Below, in pieces: positions 1-4,908 of a stretch of 5,415 nt of DNA. The stretch is from Aquificaceae bacterium. GTDB lineage: Bacteria > Aquificota > Aquificia > Aquificales > Aquificaceae. Position numbers and translations under genes: made by a program. The stretch is taken from contig JALWEK010000012.1 in the NCBI GenBank assembly GCA_027014185.1, positions 1-5,415 on the forward strand, in the 5' to 3' direction. The notes below the pieces were generated by a model that had not been told where the DNA came from, made no database searches, and saw only the letters and a list, made by a program, of their open reading frames with translations. The first letter of the stretch is position 1. Every line of letters begins with the position of its first letter.

Positions 1-2
1 GG

Positions 3-200
3 ATGGGACTTCCCCTCAGAGAGATCTACGTGAGCGCGGACTTCCAGGAGGAGGTCTATCAGGTGGAGGTTGAGCTGTTTAAAGAGTACGAGAGCCTGGA
101 GGAGCTCCTCAGGGAGGAGCTGGAGACAGAGGAGAACCTAAAGGAAGCTTACGGAGACAAGATATCGGTGAACATAATAAGCGTCGAAGAAGAAGACTGA
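3..200 (+). CDS. Small acidic protein of unknown function, possibly the C-terminal part of a longer gene
   Basis: I do not recognise this protein. From the first ATG it would be 65 residues, with 21 Asp/Glu against 5 Lys/Arg. A Leu/Glu-rich middle (about residues 18-50) is likely helical and could form a short coiled coil, and the tail ends in a run of acidic residues. There is no membrane segment, no cysteine and no known catalytic motif. Only two bases precede the ATG in this window, so neither a ribosome binding site nor an upstream in-frame stop can be seen; the reading frame may begin further left. It ends one base before the helicase ATG on the same strand, so the two are very likely co-transcribed and perhaps translationally coupled. 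A role linked to the helicase is possible, but only position suggests it. That it is coding is fairly safe; start and function are unknown. Confidence 0.6.
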   Translation: MGLPLREIYVSADFQEEVYQVEVELFKEYESLEELLREELETEENLKEAYGDKISVNIISVEEED

Positions 201-201
201 C

Positions 202-2178
202 ATGCTCAATCCGGATCAAGAACGCGTGGTCAGACACTACGGCAAACCTCTCCTGGTAGTGGCGGGGGCAGGATCGGGTAAGACCAAAACCCTCGCCCAC
301 AAGGTCGAGTTCATACTCGAGGAGCTGAAGATACCTCCCGAGAACATACTCTGCATAACCTTTACCAACAAGGCGGCGAGGGAGATAAAGGAGAGGGTAT
401 CGTCCGTAACAGGAAAGGAGCTCCCCTGGACGGGCACCTTCCACTCGGTAGCCTACAGGCTCCTCAGATCCAAGCTCGGTCTCAGCTTCAGCGTCGCGGA
501 CGAGTCCGACACAAGATCCATACTGACGGCCATAATGAAGAGCGCGGGCATTCCAAGGGAGGACTACGATAAGGTCCGCAGCTTTATATCACGCGTAAAG
601 GAGGATCTCAAGGAACCTGCATCCCCCGAGATGAAAGAGCTCTTCGACACATACCAGAGAACCCTGAGAGAGACCGGTCTTATGGACTTTTCGGACCTCC
701 TCTACGAGCTGTACCTTCACATAAGGAAGGATGAGAGGCTGAGGGAAAGCCTCAGGAAAGAGTTTCGATTTATCCTGGTGGACGAGTACCAGGATACCAA
801 CACGGTTCAGTACGAGATCCTAAAGCTCTTGTCGGGCAGAGATGTATGCGTTGTGGGAGATCCGAACCAGTGCATATACGAGTGGAGGTTCGCACGTCCG
901 GACAACATACTGCGCTTTATAGAGGACTTCGACCCCGACATAGTGAAGCTACAGACCAACTACCGCTCAAAGGGATACATCCTCTCACTGGCAAACTCTA
1001 TACTGGACAAGGCCAGAGCCAGATGGAAGGATCTAATACCCACGCTCAAGCCCGTCAGGGACATGGGAGAAAAGCCCGTGGTGAGGAGGTTCGAGAGCGA
1101 AAGGGAGGAAGCCATCTGGATAGGCGAGGAGATAAAGCGTTTATCCGGGAGCTTCAACCTGAAGGATATAGCGATCCTTGTCAGGGTCTCCTTCATCACG
1201 GACGTTATAGAAAGCACTCTCTTCAGGTTGGGTATTCCGTACAGGGTTGTGGGAGCGCTGAGGTTTTACGAGAGGCCGGAGGTTAAAAACCTGCTCTACC
1301 TCCTGAGGCTGCTCCTGAACCCCTCCGACGAGATGGCCGCAAGGAAGGTAGTGGAGGTGTTCACAAGGGGCGTGGGGGAGAGGACCTTCGAAAGGGTGAG
1401 AGAGAATTACAGGGGTGATTGGATAGAAGCCCTCCGTAAGGCCGGCGAGAACCTCCCCAGTTCGAGGGGCCGGAGCCTGTGCGAGCTCTCCGACCTCCTC
1501 CGCGAGCTCAGAGATGTTGAGTACCCGAAGGCCCTGGAAGAAGCTATTTCGCGAACACGCTACCTAGAGTATTTGAGCAACAAGTACAAGGGGGATATCC
1601 AGGACAGGGTTGAGAACGTTAGGGAGCTCCTGAGGATAGCCCGGGAGAGTTTTAAGGAAGGAAACACACTCGAGGACTTCCTGAGCGAAGCTATGCTCCT
1701 TTCCTCGGAGGAGAAGGAGGAAGAAGCCGTAAGTCTCATGACGATCCACTCTGCGAAGGGTCTGGAATTCCCGGTGGTTTTCCTCCCCCGCCTCGAGGAG
1801 GAGGTGCTCCCTCACAGGTCGGCAACCGAGGACGAAGACGAACTCGAGGAGGAAAGGAGACTGTTCTACGTTGCGGTTACGAGGGCAAAGGAGAAGCTAT
1901 ATCTCTCTTACACAAGGGCCAAGGGAAGGAGACCGAGCAGGTTCCTCTCGGATATACCCAAGAACCTGTTAAATCTGGAGCATTTCAGGAAGAAGAGATC
2001 GAAGACAACCTACGCGGTAGAGCTGAGGCCTAACTCGAGTGTCAGGGAAGGTATCCTGGTCAGTCACAAGGTCTTTGGCGTAGGGAAGGTTTTAAGTGTG
2101 GACGGGGAGAGGGCGGAGGTGGACTTCCAGGGGAAGATCAAGAGGATACACACATCCTTCCTGGAGCCTATGGATTAG
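202..2178 (+). CDS. uvrD: UvrD/PcrA/Rep-family ATP-dependent DNA helicase (superfamily 1A)
   Basis: This is a complete 658-residue 3'-5' DNA helicase, expected to unwind DNA in nucleotide excision and mismatch repair, replication restart or removal of proteins from DNA. Motifs run in family order: Q motif LNPDQ (2-6), Walker A AGAGSGKT (21-28), Ia around TFTNKAA (53-59), TGTFHS (77-82), Walker B DEYQDTN (194-200), motif III GDPNQCIYEWRF (219-230), motif IV QTNYRS (251-256), GALRFYERPEVKNLL (351-365), motif V TIHSAKGLEFPVV (514-526) and motif VI ERRLFYVAVTRAKEKL (551-566). Residues 612-657 (VSHKVFGVGKV and following) match the Tudor-like C-terminal domain by which UvrD/PcrA bind RNA polymerase, which favours UvrD/PcrA over Rep. 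It is shorter than E. coli UvrD (about 720 residues). The ATG places the Q motif at the very N-terminus as in homologues; its Shine-Dalgarno (GAAGAAGA) is weak, suggesting coupling to the gene one base upstream. Motif III departs from the usual GDDDQSIYGFRGA. The stop overlaps that of rpmI. Confidence 0.97.
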   Translation: MLNPDQERVVRHYGKPLLVVAGAGSGKTKTLAHKVEFILEELKIPPENILCITFTNKAAREIKERVSSVTGKELPWTGTFHSVAYRLLRSKLGLSFSVADESDTRSILTAIMKSAGIPREDYDKVRSFISRVKEDLKEPASPEMKELFDTYQRTLRETGLMDFSDLLYELYLHIRKDERLRESLRKEFRFILVDEYQDTNTVQYEILKLLSGRDVCVVGDPNQCIYEWRFARPDNILRFIEDFDPDIVKLQTNYRSKGYILSLANSILDKARARWKDLIPTLKPVRDMGEKPVVRRFESEREEAIWIGEEIKRLSGSFNLKDIAILVRVSFITDVIESTLFRLGIPYRVVGALRFYERPEVKNLLYLLRLLLNPSDEMAARKVVEVFTRGVGERTFERVRENYRGDWIEALRKAGENLPSSRGRSLCELSDLLRELRDVEYPKALEEAISRTRYLEYLSNKYKGDIQDRVENVRELLRIARESFKEGNTLEDFLSEAMLLSSEEKEEEAVSLMTIHSAKGLEFPVVFLPRLEEEVLPHRSATEDEDELEEERRLFYVAVTRAKEKLYLSYTRAKGRRPSRFLSDIPKNLLNLEHFRKKRSKTTYAVELRPNSSVREGILVSHKVFGVGKVLSVDGERAEVDFQGKIKRIHTSFLEPMD

Positions 2179-2378
2179 GAAACCCTGAGGAGGGCCTTTA
2201 CGTGGTCCTCCATGTTCTCCTTAACGTAGGTGGGCGTTCTCAACCTCCTCTTTCTGTCCGGCCTCTTCTTGGTGTTGTAGTGGGATCCTCCGGACCTCCA
2301 CCTCTTTATCTTACCCTTGGCCGTTACCTTGAACCTCTTCTTCGCCGATCTGTTGGTCTTCAGCTTCACCTTGGCCAT
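2175..2378 (-). CDS. rpmI: 50S ribosomal protein L35
   Basis: This encodes bacterial ribosomal protein bL35 of the large subunit, 67 residues, the usual length. The family pattern is clear: a Lys-rich start with KTNRSAKKRFKVT (7-19), the KGKIKR stretch (21-26), GGSHYNTKK (30-38), the very basic RKRRLRTP core (43-50) and a hydrophobic C-terminal ALLRV. The family normally reads like KTHRGAAKRFKVTGSGKIKR followed by SHILTKK and KRKRRLR. The ATG is preceded by a strong GGAGGAA site. It follows infC in direction but is separated from it by a + strand GYD-domain gene, and no rplT (L20) follows; instead its TAA overlaps the helicase stop by 4 bp, tail to tail. It is therefore either read from its own promoter in the short spacer or from infC read-through passing antisense through the GYD gene. 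Confidence 0.97.
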   Translation of the reverse strand: MAKVKLKTNRSAKKRFKVTAKGKIKRWRSGGSHYNTKKRPDRKRRLRTPTYVKENMEDHVKALLRVS

Positions 2379-2382
2379 GCCG

Positions 2383-2389
2383 TTCCTCC
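2383..2389 (-). promoter_or_regulatory. Ribosome binding site of rpmI
   Basis: Read on the - strand this is GGAGGAA, a strong Shine-Dalgarno sequence ending 4 bases before the rpmI ATG. It fixes the start of the L35 gene and shows that the gene can be initiated independently of any upstream cistron. Confidence 0.8.
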
Positions 2390-2395
2390 GAGCGC

Positions 2396-2406
2396 TATAT
2401 TATAAC
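2396..2406. promoter_or_regulatory. AT-rich core of the divergent rpmI / GYD-gene spacer, candidate -10 elements
   Basis: The 45-bp space between the rpmI ATG and the GYD-gene ATG contains one AT-only run, TATATTATAA. On the - strand it contains an exact TATAAT (2404 down to 2399), 20 bases upstream of the rpmI ATG. On the + strand TATATT (2396-2401) could serve the GYD gene. I find no convincing TTGACA-like -35 at 16-18 bp for either direction; TTGGCC at 2371-2376 is 19 bp from the + strand TATATT and lies inside rpmI. Overlapping -10 elements would make the two divergent genes compete for polymerase. This is a position-supported guess. Confidence 0.4.
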
Positions 2407-2408
2407 AG

Positions 2409-2417
2409 AAGGAGGTG
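2409..2417 (+). promoter_or_regulatory. Consensus Shine-Dalgarno that decides the GYD-gene start
   Basis: The sequence AAGGAGGTG is a nine-base perfect complement to the usual 16S rRNA 3' end. GGAGG ends 8 bases before the ATG at 2424. An in-frame GTG at 2415 lies inside this site and so cannot be the initiation codon used with it. Confidence 0.85.
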
Positions 2418-2423
2418 GGAGAT

Positions 2424-2741
2424 ATGCCTCTGTACGTTATGCTAACTAAAATATCACCCTACGCGGTCAAGAACTTAGAAAAACTTAAGGAGATCGAGCA
2501 GCAAGCTGAAAAACTCATCGAGGAGAACTGTCCCAGCGTGAAGTGGGTCATGAACCTGGTTGTTTTCGGGCCCTACGACTACCTGGATATATTCGAAGCC
2601 GAGAGCGACGAGGAGGCGGCTAAAGTCGCCATGATAATAAGATCCTTCGGACACGCAACCACCGAGACCTGGCCCGCTATCCAGTGGAAAGACTTTAAAG
2701 ACATAATAGGGACGATAAAGGGAGTTCCAGGCGGGAGGTGA
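2424..2741 (+). CDS. GYD-domain protein, function unknown
   Basis: A 105-residue soluble protein resembling the GYD family (small ferredoxin-like alpha/beta proteins, no established biochemical activity). The naming motif is seen as FGPYDYLDIFEAES (48-61), where the family has G-x-YD followed by a hydrophobic strand and an acidic E-A-x-D/S turn. After a helix (EEAAKVAMIIRSFG, 63-76) comes HATTETWPAI (77-86), matching the family's G-x-x-x-T-E-T segment. The N-terminal strand YVMLTKISPYAVKNL also fits. The ATG at 2424 is chosen over an in-frame GTG at 2415 because the latter lies within the Shine-Dalgarno. The gene faces against both flanking translation genes: it is divergent from rpmI (45-bp spacer) and its TGA directly abuts the infC stop. 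Nothing here shows a functional link to translation. Family assignment is fairly sure; role unknown. Confidence 0.88.
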   Translation: MPLYVMLTKISPYAVKNLEKLKEIEQQAEKLIEENCPSVKWVMNLVVFGPYDYLDIFEAESDEEAAKVAMIIRSFGHATTETWPAIQWKDFKDIIGTIKGVPGGR

Positions 2742-3269
2742 TCACTTCTTCCTCTTGGGTGCTAGGGTGAATATGAGAAAGGGCCCCTCTTTCTTGGGGG
2801 GGACCTCCACCTCGCTCACGTCCTGAAGCTCCTCGATTATCCTCTTGAAAAGCTTCTCTCCTAGCTCCGGATGTATGTTCTCCCTTCCTCTGAACCTTAT
2901 CCTCACCCTCACCTTATCTCCATCCTCTAGGAATTCTCTCATGTGCTTCAGTTTCACCTGAAGGTCGTGCTCGTCTATCCTCACCTTCATCCTTATGTCC
3001 TTGACCTCTATCTGATGCTCCCTTTGCTTCTTCCTAGCCTCTCTCTCCTTCTTCTTTAGCTCGTATTTGAACTTCCCGTAGTCCATTATCTTGCACACAG
3101 GCGGCCTAGCCTGGGGAGCTATTTCGACCAGATCGAGACCTCTCTCCTCAGCCAAGGCGAGGGCTTCGCTTATAGGAACTATCCCTATCTGCTGACCGGT
3201 CTCGTCTATAAGCCTTACCTCCTTTGCTCTTATCTGCCTGTTCACCCTGTAGTCCTGAAGCTTGCTCAT
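2742..3269 (-). CDS. infC: Translation initiation factor IF-3
   Basis: Bacterial IF-3 binds the 30S subunit, keeps the subunits apart and checks start codon and initiator tRNA selection. The 175-residue product has the usual length and two-domain form. The N-domain (about 1-75) carries [16 protein letters not shown] (7-22), [26 protein letters not shown] (44-70, including the IF-3 signature). A charged linker helix (71-88) leads to the C-domain with [16 protein letters not shown] (88-103), [12 protein letters not shown] (119-130) and the terminal [12 protein letters not shown]. The start is an ordinary ATG, unlike the AUU of E. coli infC, with AAGGAGGT ending 3 bases upstream. The ATG overlaps the TGA of the upstream membrane-protein gene (ATGA), implying translational coupling. 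Its TGA abuts the GYD-gene stop with no gap, so no terminator follows. rplT is not adjacent. Confidence 0.98.
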   Translation of the reverse strand: [175 protein letters not shown]

Positions 3270-3664
3270 ACAACCTCCTTGATAAGGATAATGGTCGATA
3301 GGAAAAGGTTAGCGAAGAGAACGGCCGTAGATAGGTAAGAAACCCTCCTGAAGAGGGTTCTTTGGGGAGAGTTGAAATCGTACAGTTCTATGTTCCCCAA
3401 CTCTCTCTTATACTTTTTAAGCCACATGGATATTGCCACGTTCAGTCCGAGCCCCAGCAGAAGTAATAATCCCAACCATTTTTCGCCCAATATAAGATAC
3501 ACCAACAGGAGGAAAAAAGCAATCTTGTAAAAGCGCCACAGGATACGCCCGTAAAAGCTCCCGGCGATGTCCTTGTTCCTATCGGTTCTAAGCAGTGTGG
3601 GCGCAACCACGAAAACTATGAGAAAGAGCGAGCCAGCGTAAAAGGACAGAAGGATTACCTCCAT
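3266..3664 (-). CDS. Four-helix integral membrane protein, DUF4149-like
   Basis: A 132-residue membrane protein of unknown function. Hydrophobic segments lie at about 1-24, 44-60, 63-82 and 108-128, giving four predicted helices. The first helix with GSLFLIVFVVAPTLLR (11-26), the AGSFYGRILWRFY stretch (34-46) and the final polar-to-helix segment DFNSPQ-FRRVSYLSTAVLFANL (96-120) resemble the DUF4149 (TMEM205-like) family, whose members share an aromatic/Gly-rich first helix ending in APxLFR and a late Ser/Asn helix. No catalytic residues are known for that family. The ATG has GAAGG seven bases upstream and overlaps the end of the preceding 38-residue gene by 10 bp; its TGA overlaps the infC ATG. 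No signal peptide beyond the first helix. Family assignment is by eye and tentative; membrane location is solid. Confidence 0.8.
   Translation of the reverse strand: MEVILLSFYAGSLFLIVFVVAPTLLRTDRNKDIAGSFYGRILWRFYKIAFFLLLVYLILGEKWLGLLLLLGLGLNVAISMWLKKYKRELGNIELYDFNSPQRTLFRRVSYLSTAVLFANLFLSTIILIKEVV
3273..3280 (-). promoter_or_regulatory. Ribosome binding site of infC inside the upstream membrane-protein gene
   Basis: Read on the - strand this is AAGGAGGT. The GGAGG core leaves only 4 bases to the ATG, a tight spacing, and the site lies in the last codons of the upstream gene, whose stop overlaps the infC start. Strong pairing plus overlap suggests both re-initiation and independent initiation are possible. 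Confidence 0.75.
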
Positions 3665-3771
3665 CCCCTAACCTTCTTTCTCGTCTCCGTTCTTACGAAC
3701 CTGAAGAGAAAGCCGGACAGAAACAGAACCGTGATAAGACCTATGATGGCTAAGATGAGGATGTACTTCAT
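3655..3771 (-). CDS. 38-residue single-pass membrane peptide, unknown function
   Basis: A short frame, easily missed, on the same strand as its neighbours. It begins MKYILILAIIGLITVLFLSG, so residues 3-24 form one strong hydrophobic helix, and ends in a basic tail with RFVRTETRKKVRGWR (24-38), which by the positive-inside rule would face the cytoplasm. The ATG overlaps the TGA of the 36-residue gene as ATGA, and its TAA lies 10 bases inside the next (DUF4149-like) gene. There is no clear Shine-Dalgarno of its own, so translation would rest on coupling. The same shape occurs in small assembly or accessory subunits of membrane complexes (CcmD- or CcoQ-sized proteins), but no gene of those pathways is seen here, so I assign no role. 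Support comes from the overlaps and the clean helix-plus-basic-tail composition. Confidence 0.65.
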   Translation of the reverse strand: MKYILILAIIGLITVLFLSGFLFRFVRTETRKKVRGWR

Positions 3772-3878
3772 CTTGGTTTATTGCGCAAGGCTTCTGATTT
3801 ATCCCAAAGGTAAACTATGCTGATCAATATTGCCATAGCAAATACCAAGCTTATGAGCGTATATGTGAACTCGTTCAA
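3768..3878 (-). CDS. 36-residue single-pass membrane peptide with TTG start, unknown function
   Basis: Reading from a TTG gives a product starting MNEFTYTLISLVFAMAILIS: one hydrophobic helix at about residues 6-24, followed by a polar basic tail YLWDKSEALRNKPR. The TTG is preceded by GGGAGGT nine bases away, and an in-frame TAG lies only three codons upstream, so there is little room for another start; the internal ATG (residue 15) would split the helix. The TTG overlaps the TGA of the upstream 63-residue gene as TTGA, and its own TGA overlaps the next gene's ATG as ATGA. Overlaps at both ends plus a fitting ribosome binding site make it likely real despite its size. No family recognised; topology suggests N-terminus outside, tail inside. 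Confidence 0.65.
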   Translation of the reverse strand: MNEFTYTLISLVFAMAILISIVYLWDKSEALRNKPR

Positions 3879-4066
3879 CTCCGACTACCTCCCTTATTAA
3901 TCCAATATAAACCCACCACGCTTAGAAGCACACCAACTCCAAAAGCCAAGAGAGTATTGTAATCGAACTTGCCCTTGAGCAGTGGATAAACTATGCCTAC
4001 GAGAATCGTTCCCTTAGATATGTCCAGGAGGTATTTACCGAGTTCTTTATATGCCTCCGGACTCAT
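3875..4066 (-). CDS. 63-residue two-helix membrane protein, unknown function
   Basis: An amphipathic N-terminal stretch (SPEAYKELGKYLLDISKG, 2-19) leads into a first hydrophobic helix (about 19-34, GTILVGIVYPLL), a short polar turn KGKFDYN (31-37), a second helix (about 38-56, TLLAFGVGVLLSVVGLYWI) and a basic tail ending GSRS. The ELGKYLLDISK opening with two helices resembles small membrane proteins of unknown function found in several bacterial phyla; I cannot name the family with certainty. The ATG has AAGGTGAT directly upstream and overlaps the fumarase TGA as ATGA; its TGA overlaps the next TTG. It occupies the place where a class I fumarase beta gene would often follow, but bears no resemblance to one. 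Confidence 0.75.
   Translation of the reverse strand: MSPEAYKELGKYLLDISKGTILVGIVYPLLKGKFDYNTLLAFGVGVLLSVVGLYWINKGGSRS
3887..3893 (-). promoter_or_regulatory. Ribosome binding site supporting the TTG start of the 36-residue gene
   Basis: Read on the - strand this is GGGAGGT, nine bases before the TTG at 3878. It lies in the last codons of the 63-residue membrane-protein gene. It is the main evidence that the TTG is a genuine start. Confidence 0.65.
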
Positions 4067-4908
4067 ATCACCTTCTCAGCGTGTCTGGAGGCGTGGCACT
4101 GGATGTTTACAGCAACGGGAAGGGAGGCTATGTGGCAGGGGTACATCTCCACCTTCACGTCCACGGCGGTTACGCTGCCGCCAAAGCCCATCGGCCCGAG
4201 GCCTAGCTTGTTTATATCCTCGATGAGCTCTTCCTCTACCTTTCTGATCAGAGGATCGGGATGTCTCTCTCCGTGAGGCCTAAGGAGAGCTTTCTTGGCA
4301 AGGTAAGCGCACATCTCGAAGTTCCCGCCTATACCAACCCCGACCGTGAGGGGAGGACAGGCGTTGGGCCCTGCGTTCTTCACAGTTTCCAGAATAAACC
4401 TCTTGGCACCCTCCCATCCATCGGCGGGTTTGAGCATAGCGAGGCGTGAAGTGTTCTCGGAACCGGCTCCCTTGGGAGCCACCGTAATCTTTATCCTGTC
4501 TCCGGGAATTACCTCGGTGTGGATTATAGCGGGTGTGTTGTCCCCGGTGTTCTTCCGCTCAAAAAGCGGATCCCAGACCATAGAAGCCCTTAGGTAGCCT
4601 TCCTTGGTCGCCCTCCTCACTCCCTCGTTCACAGCCTCTTCGAGAGAGCCACCTTCTATAACTACCTCCTGACCAACCTCGAGGAAGACCACCGTAACAC
4701 CGGTATCCTGACAGTAGGGCATCTGCTCCTCGACAGCGGTCTGGGCGTTTTCGAGTATCTGCATAAGAACCTCTCTACCTAAGGGGGACTCCTCCTTCTT
4801 TATTGCCTCTTCGAAGAGGGCAACCGTCTCCTTGGGGAGCTCGTAGTTTGCCTTTATGGTAAGCTCCTTTACAGCCTCTATAATCTCTTCAACTTGGACT
4901 CTTCTCAC
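4063..4908 (-). CDS. fumA: Class I fumarate hydratase, alpha subunit (iron-sulfur)
   Basis: The alpha chain of a two-subunit [4Fe-4S] fumarase (or closely related tartrate dehydratase) that interconverts fumarate and malate; 281 residues, normal for the separate alpha subunit, corresponding to the N-terminal part of one-chain class I enzymes. Cysteines in the expected cluster positions are C66 in PYCQDTG, C184 in NACPPLTVGVGIGG and C271 in NIQCHASRHAE. Other family stretches are GDNTPAIIHTEVIPG (122-136), PKGAGSENTSRLAML (145-159), LGLGPMGFGG (235-244) and VDVKVEMYPCHIASLPVAV (249-267). The start is GTG, with a near-perfect GGAGGTGAT nine bases upstream and a stop in frame three codons before it. 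It overlaps the end of mdh by 20 bp. mdh and fumarase catalyse consecutive steps (oxaloacetate-malate-fumarate). The beta subunit is not in this window, so the active enzyme needs a gene elsewhere. Fumarase is favoured over tartrate dehydratase by the mdh neighbour. Confidence 0.93.
   Translation of the reverse strand: MRRVQVEEIIEAVKELTIKANYELPKETVALFEEAIKKEESPLGREVLMQILENAQTAVEEQMPYCQDTGVTVVFLEVGQEVVIEGGSLEEAVNEGVRRATKEGYLRASMVWDPLFERKNTGDNTPAIIHTEVIPGDRIKITVAPKGAGSENTSRLAMLKPADGWEGAKRFILETVKNAGPNACPPLTVGVGIGGNFEMCAYLAKKALLRPHGERHPDPLIRKVEEELIEDINKLGLGPMGFGGSVTAVDVKVEMYPCHIASLPVAVNIQCHASRHAEKVI

Noticed and set aside
109..444. Open frame of 111 codons on the - strand opposite the helicase start
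   Set aside because: Antisense to conserved helicase motifs Q, I and Ia, with no ribosome binding site or recognisable family.
846..1286. Open frame of 146 codons on the + strand inside the helicase
   Set aside because: Out-of-frame shadow: Arg/Gly/His-rich low-quality composition, no domain, and the helicase motifs run straight through the region in the other frame.
2184..2195. Small palindrome CCCT-GAGG-AGGG just past the helicase stop, possible terminator
   Set aside because: A four-base stem with no T-run, located inside the rpmI coding end.
2415..2423. In-frame GTG upstream of the GYD gene giving three extra residues
   Set aside because: It lies inside the AAGGAGGTG ribosome binding site, while the ATG at 2424 has ideal spacing and begins at the family's first strand.
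2776..2794. Inverted repeat AGAAAG ... CTTTCT with a 7-base loop, possible infC terminator
   Set aside because: It lies within conserved IF-3 codons near the C-terminus, has a weak A/T-rich stem and is not followed by a T-run on the - strand; probably a by-product of Lys/Phe codons.
3401..3420. TATAAG-like element on the - strand inside the DUF4149-like gene as an internal infC promoter
   Set aside because: No -35 partner at proper spacing; A/T-rich coding for Lys and Tyr explains it.
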